DNA of 28,862 nucleotides from positions 6,701-35,562 of the forward strand of contig DJZB01000029.1 in assembly GCA_002450335.1 (NCBI GenBank), in the 5' to 3' direction. The notes under the pieces are model-generated. The model had not been told where the DNA came from and made no database searches. It worked only from the letters and a program-made list of their open reading frames with translations. This DNA is from Rhodobiaceae bacterium UBA6963 (GTDB lineage Bacteria > Pseudomonadota > Alphaproteobacteria > RS24). Shown piece by piece: positions 15,429 through 23,930 of this stretch. Within the stretch, counting starts at the first letter, position 1; each line of letters begins with the position of its first letter. The position numbers and the translations under genes are program-made.

Positions 15429-16379
15429 CTATTCCCTCGTCTCAGTCTCACTATTCTCGGATGCCGTGACGTTGTCTCCTTGAGATTTCGTATTTGTTGA
15501 TTTACTGACAAGCACATCCGGCAATTGTGTTTCACTTTCAGGCGTCTTAATTGATACGAAGTCAAGAATGCGAACATAATTCAGTCTGGATAGATTTTCC
15601 CGCAAGCTCACCTTGGCCTGCCCGTCGCGTGTTACACGCACATCCCCGATTGAAATACCGGGTGGAATTTGTCCTCCATAACCGGAGGTTACGACCCGCG
15701 CACCACTTTTAGGTGCTTCTTCATCATTGAAGAAATCAAGAATGGGTTCACCCGTGTTATCACCCGTTAGAATGGCTTGCATGCCGCTTGGTTCCAATTG
15801 CACCGGAATGCGGCTGTTCAAATCTGTCAGCAACAACACACGGCTGGAAGAACTGCCGACAGAAACAATCTGACCAATAAAACCGGATGCGCCGATAACG
15901 GCTTGTCCTACTTTCAACTTTTTTTCTTCGCCGGCATTTAAGAGTACCGTACGAACAAACGGCCCGCCTATATCGGCAACAACTCTAGCCGTGGCATAAT
16001 TATAATCATCATCAAGCTTCACATTGAGCAATGTTTCATATCTGGCGATTTGTGCCTGAAGCCGCAATGCGCGGTCTTCCCAGAGCCGCAATTCATCCAA
16101 CTGTACTTTTAGTTTGGCATTTTCATTAACCAGATCTGTGTAGTCAGATAACGCATTGCTGGTGCGTCGCAACGCATCAAAAGGCTTTCCGATAAGTTCA
16201 GTGACAGGTGTAACAATATCATAGGTAAACTGGCGGAATGAGTTTAATAAACGCGGCCCACTTTCAGTTATGTAAATCAGCACAAAGGAGAGCAAGATAA
16301 GAAAAATAATCGAGCCGCGACCGGAGATCCCGCCCTTTCGTCCTATGCCTCTATTGTCTAATGACATAAGACTCCTCAA
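15429..16379 (-). CDS. mreC: Rod-shape determining protein MreC
   Basis: A 316-residue bitopic protein: a basic cytoplasmic start (RGIGRKGGISGRG), one membrane segment at about 23-38, a coiled coil at about 70-115 (LVNENAKLKVQLDELRLWEDR), then the periplasmic beta-domain with VVADIGGPFVRTVLLNAGEE, GQAVIGASGFIGQIVSV, LLLTDLNSRIPVQ and SGYGGQIPPGISIG. The last 40 residues are polar and rich in serine, threonine and glutamate, as in many alphaproteobacterial MreC tails. It scaffolds PBP2 activation. It sits three bases after mreB and two before mreD. Confidence 0.95.
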   Translation of the reverse strand: MRSLMSLDNRGIGRKGGISGRGSIIFLILLSFVLIYITESGPRLLNSFRQFTYDIVTPVTELIGKPFDALRRTSNALSDYTDLVNENAKLKVQLDELRLWEDRALRLQAQIARYETLLNVKLDDDYNYATARVVADIGGPFVRTVLLNAGEEKKLKVGQAVIGASGFIGQIVSVGSSSSRVLLLTDLNSRIPVQLEPSGMQAILTGDNTGEPILDFFNDEEAPKSGARVVTSGYGGQIPPGISIGDVRVTRDGQAKVSLRENLSRLNYVRILDFVSIKTPESETQLPDVLVSKSTNTKSQGDNVTASENSETETRE

Positions 16380-16382
16380 AAC

Positions 16383-17423
16383 CTAGTAAACGCTGGATAG
16401 AACGTGTTTCATGGTTTTGATGTGTTCAAGTGCTCTACCCGTCCCCAATGCAACACACGAAAGTGCCTCATCGGCGATACTCACAGGCAGGCCAGTTTCA
16501 TCACGCAAAACCTTATCCAAATTTTTAAGCAACGCGCCGCCACCTGTTAGGATAATGCCTTTATCGACAATATCCGCAGCAAGTTCCGGCGGGGTTGCTT
16601 CCAGAGCAACCTTAACCGCTTCAATAATCTGACCGACTGGCTCCGAGAGGCTTTCAACAATTTCACTTTGTGAAATCGCCACCTCACGCGGTACACCGTT
16701 CATCAAATCACGTCCTTTAATATTGATGCTAACGCCTTTGCCACCATCCGTGATAGCTGCAGAGCCGACTTCTTTTTTAATCCGCTCGGAACTGGACTCA
16801 CCAAGCAAAAGATTATGATGTCGACGGATATAAGCGATAATAGCTTCATCCATTTTATCGCCACCTACACGCACTGAACGAGAATACACAATCCCGCCCA
16901 AAGACAGGACAGCAACCTCGGTAGTACCGCCGCCAATATCAACAATCATGGAACCGGTAGGCTCCGTCACAGGCAGACCCGCCCCAATCGCTGCGGCCAT
17001 TGGCTCTTCAATCAGATACACGCGTCGCGCACCGGCAGAAAGCGCACTTTCTTGAATAGCACGACGCTCAACCGCAGTCGCACCTGATGGCACACAAATA
17101 ACCACTTGAGGGTTTGCAAAGGTCCGACGGTTATGCACTTTGCGGATGAAGTGCTTAATCATTTCTTCAGCAACATCAAAATCTGCAATCACACCATCAC
17201 GCATCGGGCGGATAGCTTGAATATTTCCAGGCGTCCGACCGAGCATAAGTTTTGCTTCATCACCAACAGCTAAAAGCTGGTTTCTGCCGGAATTGTTAAA
17301 AATCGCCACAACAGAGGGTTCATTAAGAACAATGCCACGCCCTTTAACATAAACGAGCGTATTGGCCGTTCCTAAATCAATCGCCATATCGGCGGAAAAC
17401 ATTCCCAGAAAATTATCAAGCAT
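16383..17423 (-). CDS. mreB: Rod-shape determining protein MreB (bacterial actin)
   Basis: A 346-residue actin homologue of full length. The phosphate-1 loop is MAIDLGTANTLVYVKG (about residues 13-28), phosphate 2 is SMIVDIGGGTTEVAVLSLGG (about 158-177), and the adenosine motif is GIILTGGGALLKNLDKVL near residue 290. A membrane-binding N-terminus MLDNFLGMF precedes the first motif. It polymerises under the inner membrane and guides lateral wall synthesis. It heads mreB-mreC-mreD-mrdA-rodA. leuA lies 72 bases upstream on the same strand, so partial read-through from leuA is possible. No sure promoter was picked out in the gap. Confidence 0.97.
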   Translation of the reverse strand: MLDNFLGMFSADMAIDLGTANTLVYVKGRGIVLNEPSVVAIFNNSGRNQLLAVGDEAKLMLGRTPGNIQAIRPMRDGVIADFDVAEEMIKHFIRKVHNRRTFANPQVVICVPSGATAVERRAIQESALSAGARRVYLIEEPMAAAIGAGLPVTEPTGSMIVDIGGGTTEVAVLSLGGIVYSRSVRVGGDKMDEAIIAYIRRHHNLLLGESSSERIKKEVGSAAITDGGKGVSINIKGRDLMNGVPREVAISQSEIVESLSEPVGQIIEAVKVALEATPPELAADIVDKGIILTGGGALLKNLDKVLRDETGLPVSIADEALSCVALGTGRALEHIKTMKHVLSSVY

Positions 17424-17495
17424 ATTTTATATCCAGTTTTACTTGTTTAAATTAAACCCTTTAGTCGTCAGCTTAACATAGTGTTTAGCATAGCC

Positions 17496-19091
17496 TCAAA
17501 TTTGTAATGCAGCGACATCATCCGGCGCTTGACGCAACCGTTTGACACTTAGCTTGTTCAACGCACTGACATAGGCTTTTGCCGATGCAACAAGCGTATC
17601 AGTATCAATTCCGCGACCAGTAACAGTTTTACCGTCCTCTTCCAGACGCACACTCACCTCAGCTTGCGCATCTGTACCCTGTGTGACCGCATGCACCTGA
17701 TAAAGATGCAAGCGAGCCTTTGCAGGGATAAGTTCTTTAATCGCATTAAACGTTGCATCAACCGGACCATCACCTGTGCTTTCAGCACGGTGCATTTCTC
17801 CATCAATTTCCAACTCAAGCTCCGCTTTTTGTGGCCCTTTAGTGCCAGCAACAACCTGCAAGGACATCACCTTGATACGATCATTACCATGTGCAACTTC
17901 ATCATCAATCAAAGCAACAATATCATCATCAAAAACATGCTTCTTGCGGTCCGCTAAATCCTTGAAACGCTGGAAGGCATCCTGCATCTGATTGTCGGAT
18001 AAACTATATCCCAAAGCCGTGATTTTTTCACGGAAAGCGTGGCGACCTGAATGCTTACCCATCACCAATGAAGATTTGTTAATGCCAACGGTTTCGGGCA
18101 ACATAATCTCGTAGGTCTGGTTGTTTTTCAGCATACCATCCTGATGGATACCGCTTTCATGTGCGAAAGCGTTTTTACCAACAATAGCCTTGTTATATTG
18201 AACCGGGAACGCCGTGACATTGGAAACCAACTTGGAAGCTCTTGTAAGATGGGTTGTTTCAATTTGCGTCCATTGTGGCATTAAATCCGAGCGTACATTC
18301 AAAGCCATGACAATCTCTTCAAGCGCTGCATTACCCGCACGCTCACCAAGCCCGTTAATTGTGCATTCAACCTGCCGCACCCCTGCCTGAATACCGGCAA
18401 GAGAATTGGCAACTGCGAGACCCAAATCATTATGGCAATGCGTGGACAAGACAACCTGATCAATATTCGGCACCCGCTCTCTCAGCATTGTAATAATCTC
18501 AATATATTCCTGCGGCAGGGTGTAACCGACAGTATCGGGAATATTAATTGTGGTCGCACCGGCTTTAATCGCAACCTCAACACACTGACACAGAAAATCT
18601 CTATCTGTTCGTGTCGCATCCTCGGCTGACCATTCAACATCATCTGTGTAGCCACGTGCGTGATCTACGCTAAAGGCAATAGCTTCAAGGACGGCTTCAG
18701 GTTCCATTTGCAATTTATGCTTCATGTGAACAGGAGATGTTGAAATAAAAGTATGTATCCGCATATTTTCAGCAGGTTTCAGTGCTTCTGCTGCACGGTC
18801 AATATCTTTAACACCTGCGCGGGAAAGACCGCAGACAGTAGCGTTTTTAACTAATTTTGATACTTCTTGAACAGCTTCAAAATCACCATTTGAGGCAATG
18901 GGAAAACCCGCCTCAATGACATCAACACCCATTGTGTCTAATGTTTCTGCAATTTGAAGTTTTTCTTCCAAAGACATAGATGCCCCCGGAGACTGTTCAC
19001 CGTCTCTCAGGGTCGTATCAAATATCATCACACGGTCGGAACCGTTACGCATCTCTTGGGTTTTCTCTTCACTAACTTTACGTGTCATCAT
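17496..19091 (-). CDS. leuA: 2-isopropylmalate synthase
   Basis: A 531-residue enzyme of the usual length. It condenses acetyl-CoA with 2-oxoisovalerate, the committed step to leucine. The TIM-barrel domain has FDTTLRDGEQSPG (R29, D30 catalytic/metal region) and the metal ligands in THCHND (H218, H220). The HxSGIHQDG signature is seen as HESGIHQDGML. The C-terminal third (about 395-520) is the LeuA dimer domain that binds leucine for feedback inhibition. AAGGA is seven bases before the first ATG; a second ATG follows at once. The N-terminal 20 residues are an extension. The gene has a leader with a candidate attenuator. Confidence 0.96.
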   Translation of the reverse strand: MMTRKVSEEKTQEMRNGSDRVMIFDTTLRDGEQSPGASMSLEEKLQIAETLDTMGVDVIEAGFPIASNGDFEAVQEVSKLVKNATVCGLSRAGVKDIDRAAEALKPAENMRIHTFISTSPVHMKHKLQMEPEAVLEAIAFSVDHARGYTDDVEWSAEDATRTDRDFLCQCVEVAIKAGATTINIPDTVGYTLPQEYIEIITMLRERVPNIDQVVLSTHCHNDLGLAVANSLAGIQAGVRQVECTINGLGERAGNAALEEIVMALNVRSDLMPQWTQIETTHLTRASKLVSNVTAFPVQYNKAIVGKNAFAHESGIHQDGMLKNNQTYEIMLPETVGINKSSLVMGKHSGRHAFREKITALGYSLSDNQMQDAFQRFKDLADRKKHVFDDDIVALIDDEVAHGNDRIKVMSLQVVAGTKGPQKAELELEIDGEMHRAESTGDGPVDATFNAIKELIPAKARLHLYQVHAVTQGTDAQAEVSVRLEEDGKTVTGRGIDTDTLVASAKAYVSALNKLSVKRLRQAPDDVAALQI

Positions 19092-19108
19092 TTTAATCCT
19101 TCAATTTA

Positions 19109-19187
19109 GCCCTATGCCGGGCCAGGTAATCATAATTTCCAAATATGACCCCTGAGCGTCCGGCATTGCCTGCCTTGACCTCAGGGG
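19109..19187 (-). promoter_or_regulatory. Competing hairpins between leader ORF and leuA (candidate attenuator)
   Basis: On the minus strand CCCCTGAG (19187-19180), which includes the leader ORF stop codon, pairs perfectly with CTCAGGGG (19156-19149). Its loop holds ATGCCGG (19166-19160), which is perfectly complementary to CCGGCAT (19120-19114) close to the leuA ribosome binding site; that segment is itself in a small hairpin GCCC/GGGC (19122-19109). Between them TCATA/TATGA can also pair. A ribosome at the stop codon would block the first stem and favour the second, the usual logic of attenuation. No T-run terminator is present, so control may be on translation or Rho. Confidence 0.55.
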
Positions 19188-19312
19188 CTGATTAGGAGAT
19201 GACCTGCTGAAATTGGTAGTAATAAAATTTCCAAACGAACATTAGACAGCGCAGAGCCCACGGTAGGCACACAGGCAATACCGGTAAAATGCACAGATGT
19301 ATTAATGTCCAT
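19181..19312 (-). CDS. Candidate leuA leader peptide (43 codons)
   Basis: A short ORF upstream of leuA. Its last half is rich in leucine: L27, then L30-L31-L32 (codons TTA TTA CTA at 19225-19217), then L39-L40 (CTC CTA at 19198-19193) just before the stop, along with isoleucines at 29, 34 and 41. Runs of leucine codons ending next to a stem-loop are the mark of leucine-operon leader peptides. Two more in-frame starts (ATG 19318, GTG 19321) exist and no good Shine-Dalgarno sequence marks any of them. Whether the peptide is conserved in relatives cannot be checked here. Confidence 0.6.
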   Translation of the reverse strand: MDINTSVHFTGIACVPTVGSALSNVRLEILLLPISAGHLLISP

Positions 19313-19356
19313 AAACATCACATAAAACCATTTCAGATAAACTGACCATCATCCTG

Positions 19357-19385
19357 TTTATACGTGGAAAAAAAGGATTGCAAGT
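19357..19385 (-). promoter_or_regulatory. Candidate promoter of the leuA leader
   Basis: On the minus strand TATAAA (19362-19357) matches a -10 box, and ACTTGC (19385-19380) lies 17 bases upstream as a poor -35 box. Transcription would begin near 19350, about 35 bases before the leader ORF. A run of seven T residues lies between the boxes and may also serve as the tail of a weak terminator for the LysR gene that ends at 19410. Confidence 0.4.
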
Positions 19386-19409
19386 AACTTTATTTACCAC
19401 CAAGTTTTT

Positions 19410-20345
19410 TCATGAACCCGTATTACCGGAAAGTGACGGTCGCAGACTCCTTACCCTTGCAATCATGAAATCCATCACTGTCCGGACATGAGGAAACTGC
19501 GCCAAATCACGCCGCGCGAGCAACCAGAGTTCCAGAGAACCAACCATCTCAGGGCCGGCAATTTTTTGCAGTTCCGGTTCAGCATCCGCCATGATGCAAG
19601 GCAAAGCTGAAAGCCCCATATTTTCCTTGACCATTTGCAGTCTCGCCCTGTCTCCAGCCGCGCGCGTCACTAACATCATAGATTTTTCCACCCGTGATAA
19701 AAACCAGACAGGGCCGGTTGGAAGGGCATCCTCGTCAAAACCGATAAGTGGTTCACCCGCCAACTTGTCCGGACTGGTAATTTCAACACCCTCATTGAAC
19801 GTTGCAGCACGGTCCCGGTGTGCATACAGGCCGAAAGCCAAATCTCCAAGTTTGCGAACTAACATATCACCCTGCGTCGGTCGGGCGGTGCGGATTGCCA
19901 AATCCACATCCCTTAACCCTAAATGCTGTCCTGAAGTACCCTGAAGCAGAGATATTTCACTTAATAGGCTAACCTCAATATCAGGGTATTTCTCGGCAAA
20001 CTCGCACATTCCACCGGCCAATAGGTTCCCAGAGACAGTTTCAGATGCACTCACCTTAACCCGCCCTTTTGCACCGGCATGAGCTGCCTGAAAATCGCGC
20101 TGAAGACTGGATAAACGCAGATCTACAGGCCCTAAAAGCTCCTGTAACACCAAACCTTCTTGCGTCAGATGATAACCTGAGCGCATACGGTCAAATAGGC
20201 GCGCTGAAAGCGCCTCCTCTAGGCTGGCAATACGCCTTAATACAGTTGTTGTATTGACGTTTAAGTTGCGGGCAGCAGCTGAAAGCGACCCATTGGAGGC
20301 CACCGAAAGAAAGAATCTTAAATCATCCCAATCAAGTCTTCGCAT
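19410..20345 (-). CDS. LysR-type transcriptional regulator
   Basis: A 311-residue regulator with an N-terminal winged helix-turn-helix (about residues 5-62: LDWDDLRFFLSVASNGSLSA, then the recognition part NTTTVLRRIASLEEAL) and a substrate-binding domain from about residue 92 to 300 of the type 2 periplasmic-binding fold. The effector is unknown. It lies between ilvC and leuA in the same direction, so a role in branched-chain amino acid genes is an obvious idea, though LysR genes of this subgroup often control unrelated targets. The upstream region has a repeat array that may be its own operator. Confidence 0.92.
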   Translation of the reverse strand: MRRLDWDDLRFFLSVASNGSLSAAARNLNVNTTTVLRRIASLEEALSARLFDRMRSGYHLTQEGLVLQELLGPVDLRLSSLQRDFQAAHAGAKGRVKVSASETVSGNLLAGGMCEFAEKYPDIEVSLLSEISLLQGTSGQHLGLRDVDLAIRTARPTQGDMLVRKLGDLAFGLYAHRDRAATFNEGVEITSPDKLAGEPLIGFDEDALPTGPVWFLSRVEKSMMLVTRAAGDRARLQMVKENMGLSALPCIMADAEPELQKIAGPEMVGSLELWLLARRDLAQFPHVRTVMDFMIARVRSLRPSLSGNTGS

Positions 20346-20356
20346 AATCGCAATAC

Positions 20357-20404
20357 AATAAGCTTATTTATGCAAAACTGCAATTATGCAATACATACAT
20401 TGCA
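20357..20404. promoter_or_regulatory. Repeat array upstream of the LysR gene (candidate operator)
   Basis: The segment holds a perfect 12-base palindrome AATAAGCTTATT (20357-20368), then TGCAA at 20371, 20379 and 20387, exactly eight bases apart, and an inverted TTGCA at 20400-20404. The last pair forms TGCAAT-N6-ATTGCA (20387-20404), an inverted repeat. This lies 12 to 59 bases upstream of the regulator start codon, where LysR regulators bind for autoregulation. The binding protein is not known from sequence. Confidence 0.5.
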
Positions 20405-20408
20405 CATA

Positions 20409-20438
20409 CCAAAAAAGGCCACAAACTTGCGGCCTTTT
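20409..20438 (-). terminator. Intrinsic terminator of ilvC
   Basis: On the minus strand AAAAGGCC (20438-20431) pairs perfectly with GGCCTTTT (20420-20413) over a 10-base loop, and the T-run continues to six T residues. It lies about 60 bases after the ilvC stop and separates the ilv operon from the LysR gene. A second imperfect stem (TCAGCCT with AGGCCTGA, one bulge) lies just upstream, nearer ilvC. Confidence 0.8.
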
Positions 20439-20499
20439 CGGAAAATAGTGTAAATCAGGCCTAAAACAGGCTGAAATTGGTGAAATAACCAGATTTTAG

Positions 20500-21510
20500 C
20501 TAGTTTTTGGACTGGTCAACCAATTTATTGGATGAAATCCATGGCATTTTTTCACGCAAATTAGCACCAACTTCTTCAATCGGATGTGCCGCCATATCTT
20601 CACGGAATTTCTTGATTTCTTCCTGACCACCCTGCATCCAGCGATTGGTAAACTTACCTGACTGAATATCCTCCAGAATAAGCTTCATTTCAGCTTTGGT
20701 ATCAGATGTCACGACGCGTGGGCCGGAAACATACTCACCAAACTCAGCCGTATTTGAAATTGAGTAGTTCATATTGGCAATGCCGCCTTCATAAATCAGG
20801 TCGACGATGAGTTTGACCTCATGCAGACACTCAAAATAGGCCATTTCCGGCGGATAACCTGCCTCAACAAGCGTTTCATAACCCGCTTTAATCAACTCGA
20901 CGACACCACCACAAAGTACAGCTTGCTCACCAAAGAGATCGGTTTCGCACTCGTCCCTGAAATTAGTTTCAATAATGCCTGAGCGACCGCCGCCCAGCCC
21001 ACAGGCATAGGACATGGCAATATCACGCGCCGTCCCGGAAGCATCCTTATGCACAGCAACCAGACAGGGTACACCCCCACCGCGCAGATATTCTCCACGC
21101 ACCGTATGACCCGGGCCCTTTGGCGCAACCATAAGCACATCAAGGTCTGCACGCGGTTCAATCAAGTTAAAATGAATGGACAGACCATGCGCAAACATCA
21201 AGGCCGCACCCTCTCGGATATTGTTTGCAATATGGGTGTTATATATATCTTTTTGGAGCTCATCCGGGGTAAGGATCATGACGATATCTGCCCAAGCTGC
21301 CGCGTCAGCGATTGATTTCACTTCAATCCCCTCGGCTTGCGCTTTAGCGACAGAAGACGAGTCAGGCCGTAATCCAACACAAATCTCAGCGACACCGCTA
21401 TCCCTCAGGTTCAGTGTGTGTGCATGGCCCTGTGAACCATAGCCGATAACGGCAATCTTTTTGGATTTAATCAGGTCCGTGTCCGCGTCGCGGTCATATA
21501 GCATATCCAT
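20500..21510 (-). CDS. ilvC: Ketol-acid reductoisomerase, class I
   Basis: A 336-residue enzyme, the short class I form. The Rossmann motif is VIGYGSQGHAHTLNLRDSG (about residues 21-39); the cofactor loop LRPDSSS suggests NADPH. The knotted C-terminal domain contains the Mg2+ ligands in RDECETDLFGEQ (about 186-197), and FAHGLSI has the catalytic-region histidine. It converts acetolactate and acetohydroxybutyrate to dihydroxy acids. GAGGAG lies well placed before the ATG. It follows ilvH by 82 bases on the same strand and ends before a good terminator. Confidence 0.97.
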   Translation of the reverse strand: MDMLYDRDADTDLIKSKKIAVIGYGSQGHAHTLNLRDSGVAEICVGLRPDSSSVAKAQAEGIEVKSIADAAAWADIVMILTPDELQKDIYNTHIANNIREGAALMFAHGLSIHFNLIEPRADLDVLMVAPKGPGHTVRGEYLRGGGVPCLVAVHKDASGTARDIAMSYACGLGGGRSGIIETNFRDECETDLFGEQAVLCGGVVELIKAGYETLVEAGYPPEMAYFECLHEVKLIVDLIYEGGIANMNYSISNTAEFGEYVSGPRVVTSDTKAEMKLILEDIQSGKFTNRWMQGGQEEIKKFREDMAAHPIEEVGANLREKMPWISSNKLVDQSKN

Positions 21511-21592
21511 TTTATTCTCCTCGTCTGGTCTTTAAATTCTCAGTAGATTTATAGGTAAATATCTGAATTTGAAAGCGAATGATGTAAGGCTT

Positions 21593-22108
21593 TTACATTG
21601 CTTCCGGCCCGCGGGCAATCGCCGCGATGCCTGTTCTTGAAACTTCTTTTAAGCCCAGAGGACGCATAAGTTGAACAAATGCGTCAATTTTAGTTTTCGC
21701 GCCGGTCAGTTCAAACACAAATGACTCGTGTGTGGTGTCTACGACGCGCGCTCTGAAACTTTCAGAAACTCTAAGTGCCTCAACTCTTTTTTCTCCGGTA
21801 CCCGCAACTTTAACAAGCGCCATTTCGCGTTCGATTGCTTCAGCCTCGACCGTTAAATCCGTTACACGGCTAACCGGCACAATGCGACTCAGTTGAGCTT
21901 TAATTTGTTCAATCACCATAGGCGACCCGCTGGTCACAATTGTGATACGCGACATATGAGCTTCGCCATCAACTTCAGCAACGGTCAAACTCTCAATATT
22001 GTAACCGCGCCCTGAAAACAAGCCGATGACTCGCGCCAAAACACCGGCAGCATTCTCAACCAGTACGGAAAGCGTGTGCGCTTCAATAGATTGGTCATTC
22101 ATCATCAT
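21593..22108 (-). CDS. ilvH: Acetolactate synthase small (regulatory) subunit
   Basis: A 171-residue protein with an N-terminal ACT domain (HTLSVLVENAAGVLARVIGLFSGRGYNI is its first part, from residue 11), then the C-terminal domain of the IlvN/IlvH family (about 85-165). It binds valine and controls the large subunit. The ATG overlaps the ilvB stop (ATGA), a sign of coupled translation and equal output. There are three consecutive ATG codons at the start; the third (22102) gives a protein two residues shorter. It ends before ilvC with an AT-rich 82-base gap holding a small stem ATGTAA/TTACAT. Confidence 0.95.
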   Translation of the reverse strand: MMMNDQSIEAHTLSVLVENAAGVLARVIGLFSGRGYNIESLTVAEVDGEAHMSRITIVTSGSPMVIEQIKAQLSRIVPVSRVTDLTVEAEAIEREMALVKVAGTGEKRVEALRVSESFRARVVDTTHESFVFELTGAKTKIDAFVQLMRPLGLKEVSRTGIAAIARGPEAM

Positions 22109-23871
22109 ACGAGTGCCTTGCCCTCTTCGGAAACCTCAACATCTGCAGGCTCTCCGGCGAGTATCATTTCATTATGCGCTTTACCTGACGGGATCATCGG
22201 GAAGCAATTTTCATCTTTAGAAACAACGCAATCAAAAATTACCGGACCGGGCGTATCAATCATTTGCTTAATCGCCTCATCCAGTTCACTAGGGTTGGTC
22301 GCCCGTATTCCGGTCGCGCCATACGCTTCCGCGAGCTTCACAAAATCAGGCAGTGCCTCTGAATAGCTGTGCGAATAACGCCCGCCATGCAATAACTGCT
22401 GCCACTGACGTACCATACCCATATATTCATTATTCAAAATAAATATTTTCACCGGCAGATTATATTGAACTGCTGTGGACATTTCCTGCATGTTCATCAG
22501 GACTGAAGCCTCGCCGGCAATATCTATAACCAAAGCCTCCGGATGCGCGATTTGAGTCCCGATTGCCGCCGGCAATCCATAGCCCATTGTGCCCAGCCCA
22601 CCAGATGTCATCCAGCGATTAGGCTCTTCAAAATGGAAATGCTGAGCCGCCCACATTTGGTGCTGGCCGACCTCAGTCGAAATATACACATCCTTGCCCT
22701 TAGAGAGCTCATAGAGGCGTTGAACGGCATATTGTGGCTTGATAATGGTGTCACTTTTTTCAAAACCAAGAGAATTAACTTTCCGCCAGCCTTCAATTTC
22801 TTGCCACCATTCGGCAATCGCTTTTTTGTCAGGGGAACAAGCCGTTTCTTTCCAGATACGTATCATGTCTTCAAGTACATGCGCGACATCGCCGACAATC
22901 GGTACATCAACATGGACGGTTTTATTGATGGATGACGGGTCTATATCGACATGAATTTTTTTCGAATTGGGTGAAAATGCATCCAGTCGACCCGTAATCC
23001 GGTCATCAAAACGTGCACCAATATTAATCATGACATCGCAATCATGCATCGCCATATTTGCTTCATATGTGCCATGCATACCAAGCATACCAAGCCATTG
23101 ATCGTCACTTGCAGGAAATGCACCCAGCCCCATAAGAGTCGAGGTAATTGGATAGCCAGTCAAACCAACAAATTCGCGCAATAGTTTGCTTGCAACCGGA
23201 CCGGCATTGACCACGCCGCCACCTGTGTAGAAGACAGGCTTCTTGGCAGAAGCAATCAGTTCCGCCGCTTCACGTATACCGTTTAAATCGCCTTTTTTGG
23301 GAGGTTGATAACTGGCCTTGGATATTTTTTCGGGCGACATGTATGGACCCGGCGCAAACTGAATATCTTTCGGAATATCAACCACAACAGGACCCGGACG
23401 CCCGGAAGTTGCGATATAAAACGCCTCATGCATGATCTCAGCAAGATCATCGACTGATTTAACAAGGTAGTTATGTTTCGTGCATGGGCGTGTGATACCA
23501 ACGGTATCGCACTCCTGAAATGCATCAGAACCGATGAGGTGAGTTGGTACCTGTCCGGTAATACATACCAAAGGAATAGAGTCCATCAGAGCATCAGTTA
23601 AACCGGTGACGGCATTAGTTGCACCCGGGCCGGAAGTAACCAATAAAACACCACATTTGCCGGTAGAACGCGCATAGCCTTCAGCTGCATGGGCAGCACC
23701 CTGCTCATGACGGACAAGAATATGATGCAACCAGTCCTGCTTGAAAATTTCATCATAAATCGGCAGAACAGCCCCGCCGGGATATCCAAAAATATGCTCT
23801 ACACCCTGATCTTTGAGTGCTTTGATAACAATTTCTGCACCGGTCATCTGATCAGTCTTTTGATCACTCAT
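22105..23871 (-). CDS. ilvB: Acetolactate synthase large (catalytic) subunit
   Basis: A 588-residue thiamine diphosphate and FAD enzyme. The catalytic glutamate is E56 in RHEQGAAHAAEGYAR. The central FAD domain has TGGGVVNAG and IGARFDDRITG. The thiamine diphosphate/Mg2+ motif reads GEAS at 453-456 and NN at 480-481, so glutamate E454 stands where the common GDG motif has aspartate. It forms acetolactate from pyruvate, the first shared step of valine and leucine synthesis. It starts 59 bases after miaA and overlaps ilvH by four bases. The catalytic-subunit name could equally be ilvI. Confidence 0.95.
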   Translation of the reverse strand: MSDQKTDQMTGAEIVIKALKDQGVEHIFGYPGGAVLPIYDEIFKQDWLHHILVRHEQGAAHAAEGYARSTGKCGVLLVTSGPGATNAVTGLTDALMDSIPLVCITGQVPTHLIGSDAFQECDTVGITRPCTKHNYLVKSVDDLAEIMHEAFYIATSGRPGPVVVDIPKDIQFAPGPYMSPEKISKASYQPPKKGDLNGIREAAELIASAKKPVFYTGGGVVNAGPVASKLLREFVGLTGYPITSTLMGLGAFPASDDQWLGMLGMHGTYEANMAMHDCDVMINIGARFDDRITGRLDAFSPNSKKIHVDIDPSSINKTVHVDVPIVGDVAHVLEDMIRIWKETACSPDKKAIAEWWQEIEGWRKVNSLGFEKSDTIIKPQYAVQRLYELSKGKDVYISTEVGQHQMWAAQHFHFEEPNRWMTSGGLGTMGYGLPAAIGTQIAHPEALVIDIAGEASVLMNMQEMSTAVQYNLPVKIFILNNEYMGMVRQWQQLLHGGRYSHSYSEALPDFVKLAEAYGATGIRATNPSELDEAIKQMIDTPGPVIFDCVVSKDENCFPMIPSGKAHNEMILAGEPADVEVSEEGKALV

Positions 23872-23873
23872 TC

Positions 23874-23928
23874 TCTTGCCTATCTTTCAGCTATAAGTCT
23901 GGTAAATTCTGTGGGAAACTAGGCAAGA
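23874..23928 (-). promoter_or_regulatory. 9-bp inverted repeat in the miaA-ilvB spacer
   Basis: On the minus strand TCTTGCCTA (23928-23920) and TAGGCAAGA (23882-23874) are perfect complements separated by 37 bases. The first arm begins three bases after the miaA stop codon. The second arm ends two bases before the ilvB ATG and covers the only purine-rich stretch available as a ribosome binding site. Paired, it would limit ilvB initiation. The role is inferred from position alone. Confidence 0.45.
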
Positions 23929-23930
23929 TT

